A stretch of 64,000 bases of DNA from Deltaproteobacteria bacterium (lineage in GTDB: Bacteria; Myxococcota; Kuafuiibacteriia; Kuafuiibacteriales; Kuafuiibacteriaceae): positions 2,780,001-2,844,000 of the forward strand of contig JADJBV010000001.1 in the NCBI GenBank assembly GCA_016703535.1, in the 5' to 3' direction. Made by a program: the position numbers and the translations under genes. Positions 1 through 8,140 of the stretch are shown here, piece after piece. Under the pieces are notes generated by a model. The model was not told the DNA's origin and did not search any database. It worked only from the letters and a program-made list of their open reading frames with translations. Numbering within the stretch: the stretch's first letter is position 1; each line of letters starts with the position of its first letter.

Positions 1-625
1 ACAGGTGGCCTTCCTTGACCATGGTCTCCAAGGCCCCACCCAAATCCGAACCCGGCGGCAAGCGGAGGGCGTCCTCCAAAGACCTGGGTGCCCGCTGGGC
101 TTCGGCGACGCTGGAGAGGGCCTGCCTTTTTTGGGGTTCGGGGTGGGCCAGGTAGTCGGAGAGGGCCAAGCGGTGCCGCCAGACCAAGGTGCGGGCCACG
201 GTGCGGGCCAATGAGTCGAGCAGATCCGGCGGCGCGAAGGGCTTGATCAAGAAGTCCTCGGCGCCCGCGGCGATGGCCTCCAGCCCGATCGCCGAGCTGC
301 GGCTCCCGGTGATCAACAACGCACAACAAGGGGTCGGCGCCGAACGCAGCCACCGCACCAAGGCCGGGCCGGTCTCGGGGCCCGCCTCGCCGACGAGCCA
401 GTAGTCGATGATCGCCGCGTCATAGACGACCTGCCCGTCATGCAAGGCCCGTGCTTCGGAGAGGTTGGCCGCCGTCGAAACTTGACACCCCTCGATGCCC
501 AACAGCCGCACCAGGGCCCGCCGCGCCAGCTCGTCGTCGTCCACCACCAAGATGTGGCGACCGCCGAGGATCTCGTGGCGCTCCTCGTCGCTGAGCGAGG
601 TTTGGGATCGAGGGGACGAACTCAT
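1..625 (-). CDS. Response regulator, C-terminus cut by window edge
   Basis: The minus-strand frame is open from an ATG at 625 to the left edge, giving about 208 visible residues. The N-terminal half is a receiver domain: the acidic patch is in HILVVDDDE, the phospho-acceptor Asp in AAIIDYWL, the conserved Thr in LLITG and the Lys in IKPF. After the receiver comes a less conserved stretch whose family cannot be told from the visible part. The start overlaps the stop of the upstream isomerase gene (ATGA, 625-622), so the two are probably translationally coupled. The stand-alone HPt protein at 3591 could be a phosphorelay partner, but that is inference from proximity only. Confidence 0.85.
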   Translation of the reverse strand, partial: MSSSPRSQTSLSDEERHEILGGRHILVVDDDELARRALVRLLGIEGCQVSTAANLSEARALHDGQVVYDAAIIDYWLVGEAGPETGPALVRWLRSAPTPCCALLITGSRSSAIGLEAIAAGAEDFLIKPFAPPDLLDSLARTVARTLVWRHRLALSDYLAHPEPQKRQALSSVAEAQRAPRSLEDALRLPPGSDLGGALETMVKEGHL

Positions 626-1218
626 CCTCGGAGCGCGGCCTCCACGAACATCAGCCGATCGTTGCCGAAGTAGAGTTGATCACCGACGAAGATCGCCGGC
701 GCGCCAAAGGCCCCCCGAGAGACGGCCTCTTCGGTGTTGGCCCGCAGCCGATCCTTGACCGGCCCGGTCTGAGCGGCCGCGAACAAAGCCGCCGCGTCGA
801 GGCCCGCTTCTTCGACGACCCCTCGGGCCTCGGACTCCTCGCCGACGTTGCGGCCCTGGACCCAATAGGCCTGAAAAAATGCGGTCGCCAAGGTTCGCCC
901 CTGACCCGCGAGATCGGCCGCGGTGGCCAGGCGCATCGGCAACAGGCTGCTCAGCGGGAAGATCACCTCGAGGGCGGGCATCTTCATCGGCACCTGGTAA
1001 TGATCGCGCCAGCGCGCCAGGTCTTTGACCAGGTAGGCGGCTTTGTATGGGTTGGCGCCGGGCATCAGGTTGTCGGTGGACTTGAACACGCCCCCCAACA
1101 GGAACGGGCGATACTGGACCTCAGCCCCGGTCCGAGCCTCGAGGCCCGCCATCTGAGTGTGGGCCAGATAGGTATAGGGGCTGGCCACGTCCCAGAAGAG
1201 CTCGACCACCTTCTTCAC
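622..1218 (-). CDS. DsbA-fold 2-hydroxychromene-2-carboxylate isomerase-like protein
   Basis: This 198-residue protein begins with MKKVVELFWDVASPYTYLA, the N-terminal signature of the HCCA isomerase / kappa-class GST branch of the thioredoxin superfamily, where SPY stands in place of a CxxC motif. Length is normal for the family. The C-terminal GAPAIFVGDQLYFGNDRL is the usual cis-Pro and FGxDRL region. Family members isomerise aromatic or acyl substrates using glutathione or act as dithiol oxidoreductases; the substrate here is unknown. The start is GTG. It lies 3 bp after the Mpo1-like gene and overlaps the response regulator, so the three probably form one transcript. Confidence 0.85.
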   Translation of the reverse strand: MKKVVELFWDVASPYTYLAHTQMAGLEARTGAEVQYRPFLLGGVFKSTDNLMPGANPYKAAYLVKDLARWRDHYQVPMKMPALEVIFPLSSLLPMRLATAADLAGQGRTLATAFFQAYWVQGRNVGEESEARGVVEEAGLDAAALFAAAQTGPVKDRLRANTEEAVSRGAFGAPAIFVGDQLYFGNDRLMFVEAALRG

Positions 1219-1221
1219 GGA

Positions 1222-1566
1222 TCAGCTCCCCGCCCCGACGTGTCGCTCGACCTCTCCGCGGATCCGGCCGGTCCACATCAGGCCCCACATCTTGAAGTCG
1301 CCGATCAAAGACCAGAGGGGATAGGTGAAGGTGGCGGGCCGGTTTTTCTCGATGAAGAAGTGCGAGACCCAAGCGAAGCCGTAGCCCGGGATGAGGGCCC
1401 ACAAGGCGTAGAGGGGACGACCGATCACCACCGCGTTGACCAAGGTCAGGACCGCCAGGTTGGTGCCGATCCAGTGCATCAACCGGGTCGAGGCTTTGCC
1501 GTGTTCCCGAAGGTAGTAGGGCCAAAAGGCCTCGAAGGTCTGGATCCGCGCTTTCGGCTCGGTCAT
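1222..1566 (-). CDS. Mpo1-like (DUF962) small membrane protein
   Basis: The product has 114 residues and opens with FEAFWPYYLREH followed by TRLMHWIGT, then VSHFFIEKNRPATFTYPLW, which are the conserved His-containing blocks of the DUF962/Mpo1 family. Two to three hydrophobic segments lie between the blocks. Yeast Mpo1 is an iron-dependent dioxygenase that shortens 2-hydroxy fatty acids by one carbon; bacterial members are uncharacterised, so only a lipid-related role can be suggested. It is the first gene of a minus-strand trio and diverges from the glycosyltransferase gene across about 110 bp that should hold both promoters. Confidence 0.85.
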   Translation of the reverse strand: MTEPKARIQTFEAFWPYYLREHGKASTRLMHWIGTNLAVLTLVNAVVIGRPLYALWALIPGYGFAWVSHFFIEKNRPATFTYPLWSLIGDFKMWGLMWTGRIRGEVERHVGAGS

Positions 1567-1675
1567 GGGACCGCGAAGTTACGGGATAGGGACGGGGCCG
1601 GGCAATGAATCTCCTCGTGAACAAACCAAGGATTGACCCAGGCGGCGGAAGGGTGACAAGCCAAGCCCTCGATAA

Positions 1676-2788
1676 GTGAGCCTGATCGACGCTATTCGGA
1701 AGGTCCGCCGTGCCCCGCTGCGCTTCGAGCCGGACGGGGATCCCGGGCCCTTGGTGCCCCTGGTCGGCAAAAAGGTGTTGCTGGTCTACCTCTTCCCGGC
1801 CCTGGGGGACGCGATCCTGATCGGCCCGGTCGCCAAGGCCCTCCTCGACCAGGGGGCGGCCAAGGTCAGCCTGTTGGTGCGCAAAAACGCGGCCCGGATC
1901 CTGAAGACCCTGGACCTGCCCCTCGAGCTGCTGATCTTGCCCGACGAACTGGCGGTGCCGGCGGCGGCTCTGGCCGGCGCCAAAAAGGAGCTCAAGGCCG
2001 CGCTCCTGAAGCTGGAGGCCCAACTCCAAAAAAAACACTTCGACGTCGCCGTCGATCTCACCTTCCGCGCCGATCACGACGCCCGTCGTTGGGTGATCGC
2101 CAGTCAGGCGCCGGTGCGCCTCGGTTGGTGTGGCGGCGCAGAAGACCCGGAGGCCTCGGGCCTCAGCCACGGCACCCCGGATGTCCGCCACCAAGCCGAA
2201 CGGCACTGGTCTCGTTATCAGCTGCTGCCGATGCGCGGCTTAGGCCTGACCCGCCCAAGTTACGACCTGCCCTTTTTGCGGGACGCCGAAGCCGAAGCCG
2301 AGGCCGAGCAGCTCTACGGCCAAAAACCACGCCGGGTCTTGTTGATCCCGGGCGCCCGACACGAAGCTCGCCGTTTCCCGAGCGAAGGCTTCGAGGCGAT
2401 CGGCCGCGCTGCCCTCGAACACCGAGCCCCGCTGGTGGTCGTCGGCGCCCCCGAAGAGGGCCCCCTGATCAAGTCGCTGCAGAAGGCGCTGGGCGGCGGG
2501 GTCCAGGCCTACACCAAAAAAGATCTCTCCACCTTGGTCGCCTTGGTGCGACAGGCGGACGTGGTGATCACCAACGACACCGGGCCGATGCACCTGGCCT
2601 TCTTGATGGATCGACCGACGATCGCCATCTTCACCTACATGTCCCCGGTGTGCTGGGGCCCGCCCCAACCGTCACCGAGGGCGGTGGTGCTCAACGCCAA
2701 CGCCGGCGCCTTGGATCCCGCCCGGGTCGGCATGTACACCCGGGCGGTCATCCAAGATCTCGAGCGGCTCTTGCCCCGGCGCCCTTGA
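1676..2788 (+). CDS. Glycosyltransferase family 9 (heptosyltransferase-like)
   Basis: A 370-residue protein with a GTG start. The N-terminal Rossmann half has LLVYLFPALGDAILIGPVAKAL, which matches the GDxxxxxP entry of ADP-heptose:LPS heptosyltransferases. The C-terminal half has RVLLIPGAR and the acceptor/donor motif DVVITNDTGPMHLAFLMDRPTIAIF, the strongest GT9 signature. Such enzymes add heptose or related sugars to the lipid A core on the inner face of the cytoplasmic membrane. Residues 95-120 carry a Lys-rich stretch not typical of WaaC. No other LPS genes are nearby, so the sugar and acceptor remain unknown. Confidence 0.88.
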   Translation: MSLIDAIRKVRRAPLRFEPDGDPGPLVPLVGKKVLLVYLFPALGDAILIGPVAKALLDQGAAKVSLLVRKNAARILKTLDLPLELLILPDELAVPAAALAGAKKELKAALLKLEAQLQKKHFDVAVDLTFRADHDARRWVIASQAPVRLGWCGGAEDPEASGLSHGTPDVRHQAERHWSRYQLLPMRGLGLTRPSYDLPFLRDAEAEAEAEQLYGQKPRRVLLIPGARHEARRFPSEGFEAIGRAALEHRAPLVVVGAPEEGPLIKSLQKALGGGVQAYTKKDLSTLVALVRQADVVITNDTGPMHLAFLMDRPTIAIFTYMSPVCWGPPQPSPRAVVLNANAGALDPARVGMYTRAVIQDLERLLPRRP

Positions 2789-2821
2789 CCGGCCGGGCCC
2801 AGGCTCCGAACACTCCCGGGC

Positions 2822-3532
2822 GTGTGCACCCTGATCTTGGCGACCCGGGTCTGGCCCGAGGCGCCGCTGGTGGTGGCCGCCAACCGAGACGAGGCCCTGG
2901 ATCGGCCTTCGGGACCGCCTCGACGTTATCCGCTCGGTGAACGGAGCGTGCTCGCCCCCGAAGACAAGGTCGGCGGCGGCACTTGGCTGGGCGTCAACGA
3001 TCAAGGCCTGTTTGTCGGCATCACCAACCGCTTCGGTTTGCCCAAAGATCCGGCCCGGCGATCCCGGGGCCGCCTGGTCGAAGAGGCTCTCGGTTACCAG
3101 AGCGCGGCCGAGGCCTTCGAAGGTTTGGACCAACTTTCTCCGCTGAAAGAGAACGGCTTTCACCTGGTGCTCGCCGATCGCCAAGCGGCGTTCTTGATCT
3201 ACAACGACGGCGCCCAGATCCACCGAACCTCGATCCCCGCCGGCCTTTTGGTGGTGACCGAACGGAGCTTCGACGCCGGGCCGACCCGGCGCACCTCCAA
3301 CATCGCGAGTGAGCTGAACTTGATGACCGGCCCCAAGCCCGACCTGGCGCGCCTGGAGGCTTTGCTCCGAACCCACGATCCCGACGGCTTTGAAGGGGTG
3401 TGCGTCCATGTGGCCGATCTGGGGTACGGCACCCGCTCCTCGACGGTGATCCAGCTGAACGCCGACGGCCAGGTCCACTTCCGCTACGCCGACGGTCCCC
3501 CCTGCCAAAACCCCCACCTCGACTACCGCTGA
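2822..3532 (+). CDS. NRDE family protein (TANGO2-like)
   Basis: A 236-residue protein starting at a GTG whose translation begins MCTLIL and then shows VVAANRDEALDRPSGPP; the MCT start and the NRDE tetrad define the NRDE/TANGO2 family. The GGGTWLGVN block and the ITNRFG block are also conserved. In eukaryotes TANGO2 affects Golgi organisation and haem or lipid handling; the bacterial role is not established. The start is fixed by the invariant Cys at residue 2. It follows the GT9 gene by 33 bp on the same strand and may be co-transcribed. Confidence 0.87.
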   Translation: MCTLILATRVWPEAPLVVAANRDEALDRPSGPPRRYPLGERSVLAPEDKVGGGTWLGVNDQGLFVGITNRFGLPKDPARRSRGRLVEEALGYQSAAEAFEGLDQLSPLKENGFHLVLADRQAAFLIYNDGAQIHRTSIPAGLLVVTERSFDAGPTRRTSNIASELNLMTGPKPDLARLEALLRTHDPDGFEGVCVHVADLGYGTRSSTVIQLNADGQVHFRYADGPPCQNPHLDYR

Positions 3533-3590
3533 GGCCTCTGGCCCGGGGCTCCGCTAATGGCCCGGCGAAAACGGTCGATGAGAGTCCGTG

Positions 3591-3941
3591 ATGAGCGACT
3601 CTCCGATCGATCTCGAGCGAATCCAGGATGCGACCGGCGGCGACACCGAGTTCATGCGGGAGCTGGTCGGGATCTTCTTGGAGGACGCCCAACTCCGGAT
3701 CCAAGAGCTCCACCGCGCCTTGATCGCCGGTGATCCCAGCGAGTTTGGGAAGACCGCCCACAAGCTGAAGGGTTCGAGCGCCAACCTGGGCGCGGTCGGC
3801 ATCTGCTCCTTGGCGAAGGACCTGGAGGACCTGGGCCGACAACAACGCCTGGAGGGTGCAGCGCCGGTCCTACAAGGCCTGGAGGCCGAGCTGGTGCGAG
3901 TGGAGAGTACCTTGACTCAGATCGTCGCCGGGGCCGCCTGA
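3591..3941 (+). CDS. Stand-alone HPt (histidine phosphotransfer) domain protein
   Basis: A 116-residue single-domain protein. The motif TAHKLKGSSANLGAVGI contains the phosphorylatable His and the Lys-Gly-Ser-Ser signature of HPt four-helix bundles. It has no kinase or receiver portion, so it should relay phosphoryl groups between a hybrid kinase and a response regulator. ATG at 3591 is chosen over the GTG directly before it at 3588. The last 25 bp overlap hemH, which converges from the other strand. Its partners are not shown by context, although a response regulator lies at the left edge of the window. Confidence 0.88.
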   Translation: MSDSPIDLERIQDATGGDTEFMRELVGIFLEDAQLRIQELHRALIAGDPSEFGKTAHKLKGSSANLGAVGICSLAKDLEDLGRQQRLEGAAPVLQGLEAELVRVESTLTQIVAGAA

Positions 3942-4960
3942 GTCCGGACCATCCCCGCGACTGCCTCGATCCAAGGCGGCTCCGCGTTGAGGCTCGGCAC
4001 CAACAACAGGTCTTCACCGCCGAGCTCTCGCCACTGCTCTTTGGCCCGCATCCCGATCTCTTCGATGGTCTCGAGGCAATCGGCGACGAAGGCCGGACAC
4101 AACACCATCAACCGCTTTTTGCCTTGTTTCGCCAACACCGGCAGCAACTCATCGGTGTACGGCTTGATCCAAGGGGTGCGGCCCAGGCGCGACTGAAAAG
4201 ACACGCCGTGGGCCTCGGGCCCTAGCCCCATCCGGCCCACCAAAGCCCGGGTGGTCGCGTAGCAGTGGGCCCGATAACAATAGCGGTTGGCGGGGATGAT
4301 CTGATCACAACAGGTGGGGCTCTTCAGGCAGTGGGTGCCGGTGGTGTCGCTCTTTTCGACCTGTCGTTCGGGGACCCCGTGGTAGCTGAAGAGCACGTAG
4401 TCGGGCTTGAACTCGACCAGGTGCGGCTGGGCCACCGCGTAAAAGGCGTCGATGAACCCTGGGTGATCGTAGAAGGCCGGCACCACGTCGAGGGGCGGCA
4501 CGTTCCACTCGCCGCCGGTCAGATCGTAGACCCGATCGAGGGCCGAGCCGGTGGCCGCCGACGAATATTGGGGGAACAGCGGGACCACCACGATCCGCTC
4601 CACGTCGGCGGCGATCAACTTCTGGATCGCCGAGGGGATCGACGGGTTGCCGTAGCGCATCGCCAGCTCCACCACATAAGGCGCGCCCAGGGCCGCTCGC
4701 ACCCCGTCGGTCAAATGGACGCTGTGGCTGAGCAGCGGCGAACCTTCGGGTCCCCAGATCTGCTGGTAAGCCTCGGCCGACTTGGCCGGACGAAAGGGCA
4801 GGATGATCAGGTTGAGCAACAACCAACGCCCCATCGGGTTGATGTCGATGACCCGCGGATCGCTCAAGAACTCCCGCAGGTATCGGCGCACGTCGCCGAC
4901 GCTGGGGGAGTCGGGCGTCCCGAGGTTGATGAGCAAGACGCCGATCGGCCGGGCGGTCAC
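3917..4960 (-). CDS. hemH: Ferrochelatase with internal Cys cluster
   Basis: A 347-residue protein that begins IGVLLINLGTPDSP and contains FSYHGVPERQV, the ferrochelatase active-site His block, and later PWIKPYTDELL and CPAFVADCLETIEEI. It inserts ferrous iron into a porphyrin to form haem. Between the active-site His and the next helix lies THCLKSPTCCDQI...NRYCYRAHCYATT, with six closely spaced Cys. A class of bacterial ferrochelatases carries an internal Cys-ligated [2Fe-2S] cluster in this region, so a cluster is likely. The start is GTG behind a strong AAGGAGG, 10 bp after menE, making it the last gene of the quinone operon. It overlaps the convergent HPt gene. Confidence 0.95.
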   Translation of the reverse strand: MTARPIGVLLINLGTPDSPSVGDVRRYLREFLSDPRVIDINPMGRWLLLNLIILPFRPAKSAEAYQQIWGPEGSPLLSHSVHLTDGVRAALGAPYVVELAMRYGNPSIPSAIQKLIAADVERIVVVPLFPQYSSAATGSALDRVYDLTGGEWNVPPLDVVPAFYDHPGFIDAFYAVAQPHLVEFKPDYVLFSYHGVPERQVEKSDTTGTHCLKSPTCCDQIIPANRYCYRAHCYATTRALVGRMGLGPEAHGVSFQSRLGRTPWIKPYTDELLPVLAKQGKKRLMVLCPAFVADCLETIEEIGMRAKEQWRELGGEDLLLVPSLNAEPPWIEAVAGMVRTQAAPATI

Positions 4961-4970
4961 CCGTCCCTCC

Positions 4971-6338
4971 TTAGTCTAAAGCGGCCGCTGGCGAAACCGC
5001 TTCGGCGAGTGGAACCCGCTGTCCTTCGGCGATTCGCCTGATCGCGGCCCGATCGGGCTTGCCCAAGCTCAGCTCGGGCCAAGTTTGGAGCAGGGCCACC
5101 TCCACCGGCCACTTGAACTTGGCCAACCGGCCCTCGAGCCACAAGGCCAAGCCACGCCCCAAAAAGCCGGGCTCGACCGACAGGGCGCAGACCACCCGCT
5201 GCCCCCACTCCGGGTCCTCGACCCCAAAAACGCAGGCCGCCCGGACGCCTGGGGCCTGCTCCAACACCCGCTCCACCTCGGCGGGGTAGACGTTTTCGCC
5301 GCCCCGGAGGATCAGGTCTTGTCGACGGGCGTGGACCCAAAGGCGCCCGGCCTCGTCGATTTCGCCGAGATCACCGGTGTCCAACCACCCCTCCTCCAGC
5401 GGCGTGGGCGGCGCCCCGTCCCCGACGTAGCGACGCAGCAGGGTGGGCCCCGCGACGTGGATCCGGCCTTGCCGCACCTCGATTCGGTTGCCCGCCAAGG
5501 GCCGGCCGGCGTCATGGCCCCGTTCGCCGGGGCCCTGCAGCGTGACCATCGCCGCCGCTTCGGTCAGGCCGTAGGTGGTGTGGATCGGCCACCCCAGGGC
5601 CCGGGCTTCATCGAGCAGCTCGGGCGAGGCGCTGGCGCCCCCCAACAACACCACCCGCAGGACAGGCGGGGGCCGGCGCGGCAAAAGTCGGCGCACCATG
5701 GTCGGGACCAAAGACACCAAGGTGGCGCCGTGGGCCTCGAGTTGGGCCGAAAAGGTCTCCGGATCGAAGGCCGGCGCCAAAACCACCGGCCGACGGCCCG
5801 AGGCGGCCCGGATCAGGATCGAAAAACCGCCGACGTGGGAGAGGGGCAAGCCGAGCCACCAGCGATCGCCGGGCTGATCCGGGATCCGATCTTGGTAGGC
5901 CGCCGCCGAGGCCCAAAACGCACCTCGGGTCAGCTCCACTGCTTTGGGTTGACCGGTGCTGCCGCTGGTCCCGAACCAGGCCAGGGGCGCGGTGTCAGGC
6001 ACCGGGAGCTCCTTCGGTTGGGCCGGCGGCGGATCCGGATCGGCCGACAAAAAGGTCGTGGGCGGCAGCCGCAAGAGCAACGCCGCCCGTTCGGCCTCGG
6101 GCCAACGGGGGTGGAGCGGCAACACCACCTTGCCGATGGAGATGGCCGCCCAAATCAACGCGACGACCCAAGGTTCGGGGTGGGCCACGAAGGCGATCGG
6201 ACGATCGGGATCGGTGGTGCGCTGGAGCCACGCCGCGTAGGCCTCCACCCGTTGCTGGAGCTCCCGGGACGTCCAGGCCTGGCCCCCGCGGATCAAGGCC
6301 AGCTCGTCGGGCCGCTCTTCGGCCCAACCTTGGATCAC
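4971..6338 (-). CDS. menE: o-Succinylbenzoate--CoA ligase
   Basis: A 455-residue acyl-CoA synthetase of the ANL superfamily. It has the AMP-binding block WFGTSGSTGQPKAVELT, the TTYGLTEAA motif, the LDTGDLGEID hinge region and the C-terminal RGGENVYPAEVERVL and GKPDRAAIRRI lysine motif. It activates o-succinylbenzoate to its CoA thioester in menaquinone synthesis. The open frame continues upstream, but the GTG at 6338 is the likely start because it overlaps the menC stop (GTGA, 6338-6335) and residues before it do not look like MenE. Placement between menC and hemH supports the assignment over other acyl-CoA ligases. Confidence 0.92.
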   Translation of the reverse strand: MIQGWAEERPDELALIRGGQAWTSRELQQRVEAYAAWLQRTTDPDRPIAFVAHPEPWVVALIWAAISIGKVVLPLHPRWPEAERAALLLRLPPTTFLSADPDPPPAQPKELPVPDTAPLAWFGTSGSTGQPKAVELTRGAFWASAAAYQDRIPDQPGDRWWLGLPLSHVGGFSILIRAASGRRPVVLAPAFDPETFSAQLEAHGATLVSLVPTMVRRLLPRRPPPVLRVVLLGGASASPELLDEARALGWPIHTTYGLTEAAAMVTLQGPGERGHDAGRPLAGNRIEVRQGRIHVAGPTLLRRYVGDGAPPTPLEEGWLDTGDLGEIDEAGRLWVHARRQDLILRGGENVYPAEVERVLEQAPGVRAACVFGVEDPEWGQRVVCALSVEPGFLGRGLALWLEGRLAKFKWPVEVALLQTWPELSLGKPDRAAIRRIAEGQRVPLAEAVSPAAALD

Positions 6339-7252
6339 GAAGGTTCCTCTCGGCGGTAGGGCCCCACCCCGTGGGCGTAAGGTGAACTCAAAGAGCGGGC
6401 CAAGGCGTGCAAGACCCGTTGGCCGATCGGTCCTTCGTAGGTGTGGCTGATGATCGGCGCCGGGCCGCGCCACGCCAGGCTCAGCGTCTGGGCCAGCCCC
6501 AAGCAGGTGGGCTTGAGCACCAGGGCCTTGATGAAGGGGCGTTCGGCGAGTTCGGCTCGGCTCGGACCGTGTTCGAAGAGGCTTTCGTCCAGCGCCAAGG
6601 GCACCGGTGATCCAGTCAAGGCCAAGGTGTCGGGGCAAGGCTCCTCGACCAACTCCACGCCCAACTCGGCGAGGGCCGCCAACACCGCCGGGGTCTCTTC
6701 GTGGAAGGCTTGGTTGGCGTCGACCCGCAGCGGCAGGTGGGTGGCCTGGGAGAGGGCGTGGATCAGCTGGAGTTCCTCTTCCAAGCGGCCGGGGCGACCG
6801 ATCTTGATCTTGAGCGCCGCCGCGCCGGGGATCAAAAGCAACGCCCGCTCCAGGTCGAGTTCAGTGACCAAGTGAGCGACCGGCAGAGGCCCCTGCCCCG
6901 CGCCCAAGGCCCGCTCGAGAGAGGTGCCTCGCCGCCCCGCCCACCACTCGAGGAGCGCACTTTCAGCGGCGAAGCGGGCCGAGGCCGGCCAAGTGGAGGG
7001 GACCGCGGCCCAAACCCCGGCCAGATCTCGCTCTGGATCCACCTCCAACTCGGCCCCTAGGAGGGCGCCCTCGACCTCGGCCAAGGATTCTATTGAATAT
7101 CCCGGCAGCGGCGCTGCTTCACCGCGGCCCCGGCCGCCGGCCCCATCTTGGACGGTGAAGATCAGGCCCCGTCGTTCGCTCCACCGTCGCCGCGCGTCTT
7201 CGGCCTGGACGGGTCGCAAGAAGGGTTCGGTCGCGGTGGTCAGGCGGATCAT
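6335..7252 (-). CDS. menC: o-Succinylbenzoate synthase
   Basis: A 305-residue enolase-superfamily enzyme. Visible catalytic features are the KIKIGRPG lysine motif, the metal-ligand segments LRVDANQAF, LVEEPCP and PLALDESLF, and the C-terminal ALVLKPTCLG lysine. It dehydrates SHCHC to o-succinylbenzoate, the product passed to MenE. ATG at 7252 overlaps the menA stop (ATGA), whereas the longer open frame upstream is out-of-frame shadow of menA. The gene has a local AT-rich stretch with CTATTGAAT at 7090-7098. Confidence 0.92.
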   Translation of the reverse strand: MIRLTTATEPFLRPVQAEDARRRWSERRGLIFTVQDGAGGRGRGEAAPLPGYSIESLAEVEGALLGAELEVDPERDLAGVWAAVPSTWPASARFAAESALLEWWAGRRGTSLERALGAGQGPLPVAHLVTELDLERALLLIPGAAALKIKIGRPGRLEEELQLIHALSQATHLPLRVDANQAFHEETPAVLAALAELGVELVEEPCPDTLALTGSPVPLALDESLFEHGPSRAELAERPFIKALVLKPTCLGLAQTLSLAWRGPAPIISHTYEGPIGQRVLHALARSLSSPYAHGVGPYRREEPS

Positions 7253-8136
7253 GTGCACAACCCCAAGGCCAAAAGCAGAGCATAAAACAAGAGCAGCTGG
7301 GCGGTCTTCCCGAGCAGCGGGTTGAGGGCCCGGCCTTCTCCGGCCTTGACCTCTCGATACAGGCCCAGGGCCCGGGGCAAGGTGGCGAAGGTCAAGAGCA
7401 CCCAAGGTTGAGCGAAGCCAAACACCACCAAAAGTGGCGGCACCAGGTAAGCCAGGGCCAACAAGGTGGCGTATTCGACCAGCCCAAAACGCCGGCCAAA
7501 ACGCACCACCAAGGTCCGCTTGTTGGCCTTCAGATCGGTCTCTCGATCCCGAAGGTTGTTGACCACCAACACCGCGGTCGCCAAAGCGCCGACCGGCACC
7601 GCAACCCACACGCCCAGGGGGGACCAGGTTTTGGTCTGGACGTAGGCGGTGCCCAACACCGCCACCAGACCGAAGAAGATCATCACGAAGACATCGCCCA
7701 GGCCCACGTAGGCCAAGGCCCAGGGGCCGGCGGTGTAGAGGATGCCAGAGACGATCGACAACACGCCGATCAAGACGATGGGCCACCCGCCTTGTTGGAC
7801 CAAATAGAGCCCAGCGAGGGTAGCGAACCCAAAGGCGATGATCATGCCGACGCCGACCGCTCGGGCCGACAAGAGGCCGGCCGCCACCGCCCGCACCGGC
7901 CCCAGACGTTCGGCGGTGTCGGCGCCCTTTTTGGCGTCGAAGACGTCGTTGGCCAAGTTGGTGCCGATCTGGATCGCGAAGGCCCCGAACAAGGCGGCCA
8001 AGGCTGGGGCCAAGCGAAAGCCCCCCTCTCGATAGGCGACCGCGGTCCCCACCGCCACCGGCGCCAAGGCCGCGGTCAAGGTGGCGGGGCGGCAGGCCAA
8101 GATCCAGGCGCGGGCGGGGCTGACGTCGGTGCTCAT
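7249..8136 (-). CDS. menA: 1,4-Dihydroxy-2-naphthoate polyprenyltransferase
   Basis: A 295-residue UbiA-superfamily integral membrane prenyltransferase with about eight hydrophobic segments. The first Asp-rich motif is GTNLANDVFDAKKGAD and the second is NNLRDRETDLKANK, the pair that binds Mg-polyprenyl diphosphate. It joins the polyprenyl tail to DHNA to give demethylmenaquinone. The start at 8136 is preceded by AAGGAGTGAGGCC and lies 4 bp after the menD stop; residues encoded upstream of it belong to the menD end. The prenyl donor is presumably made by the polyprenyl synthase at the head of the operon. Confidence 0.94.
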   Translation of the reverse strand: MSTDVSPARAWILACRPATLTAALAPVAVGTAVAYREGGFRLAPALAALFGAFAIQIGTNLANDVFDAKKGADTAERLGPVRAVAAGLLSARAVGVGMIIAFGFATLAGLYLVQQGGWPIVLIGVLSIVSGILYTAGPWALAYVGLGDVFVMIFFGLVAVLGTAYVQTKTWSPLGVWVAVPVGALATAVLVVNNLRDRETDLKANKRTLVVRFGRRFGLVEYATLLALAYLVPPLLVVFGFAQPWVLLTFATLPRALGLYREVKAGEGRALNPLLGKTAQLLLFYALLLALGLCT

Positions 8137-8140
8137 GGCC

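Noticed and set aside
676..1608. Long plus-strand open frame (310 codons)
   Set aside because: It lies antisense to the isomerase and Mpo1-like genes; its translation is rich in Gly/Arg/His and has no domain. It is a shadow caused by high GC.
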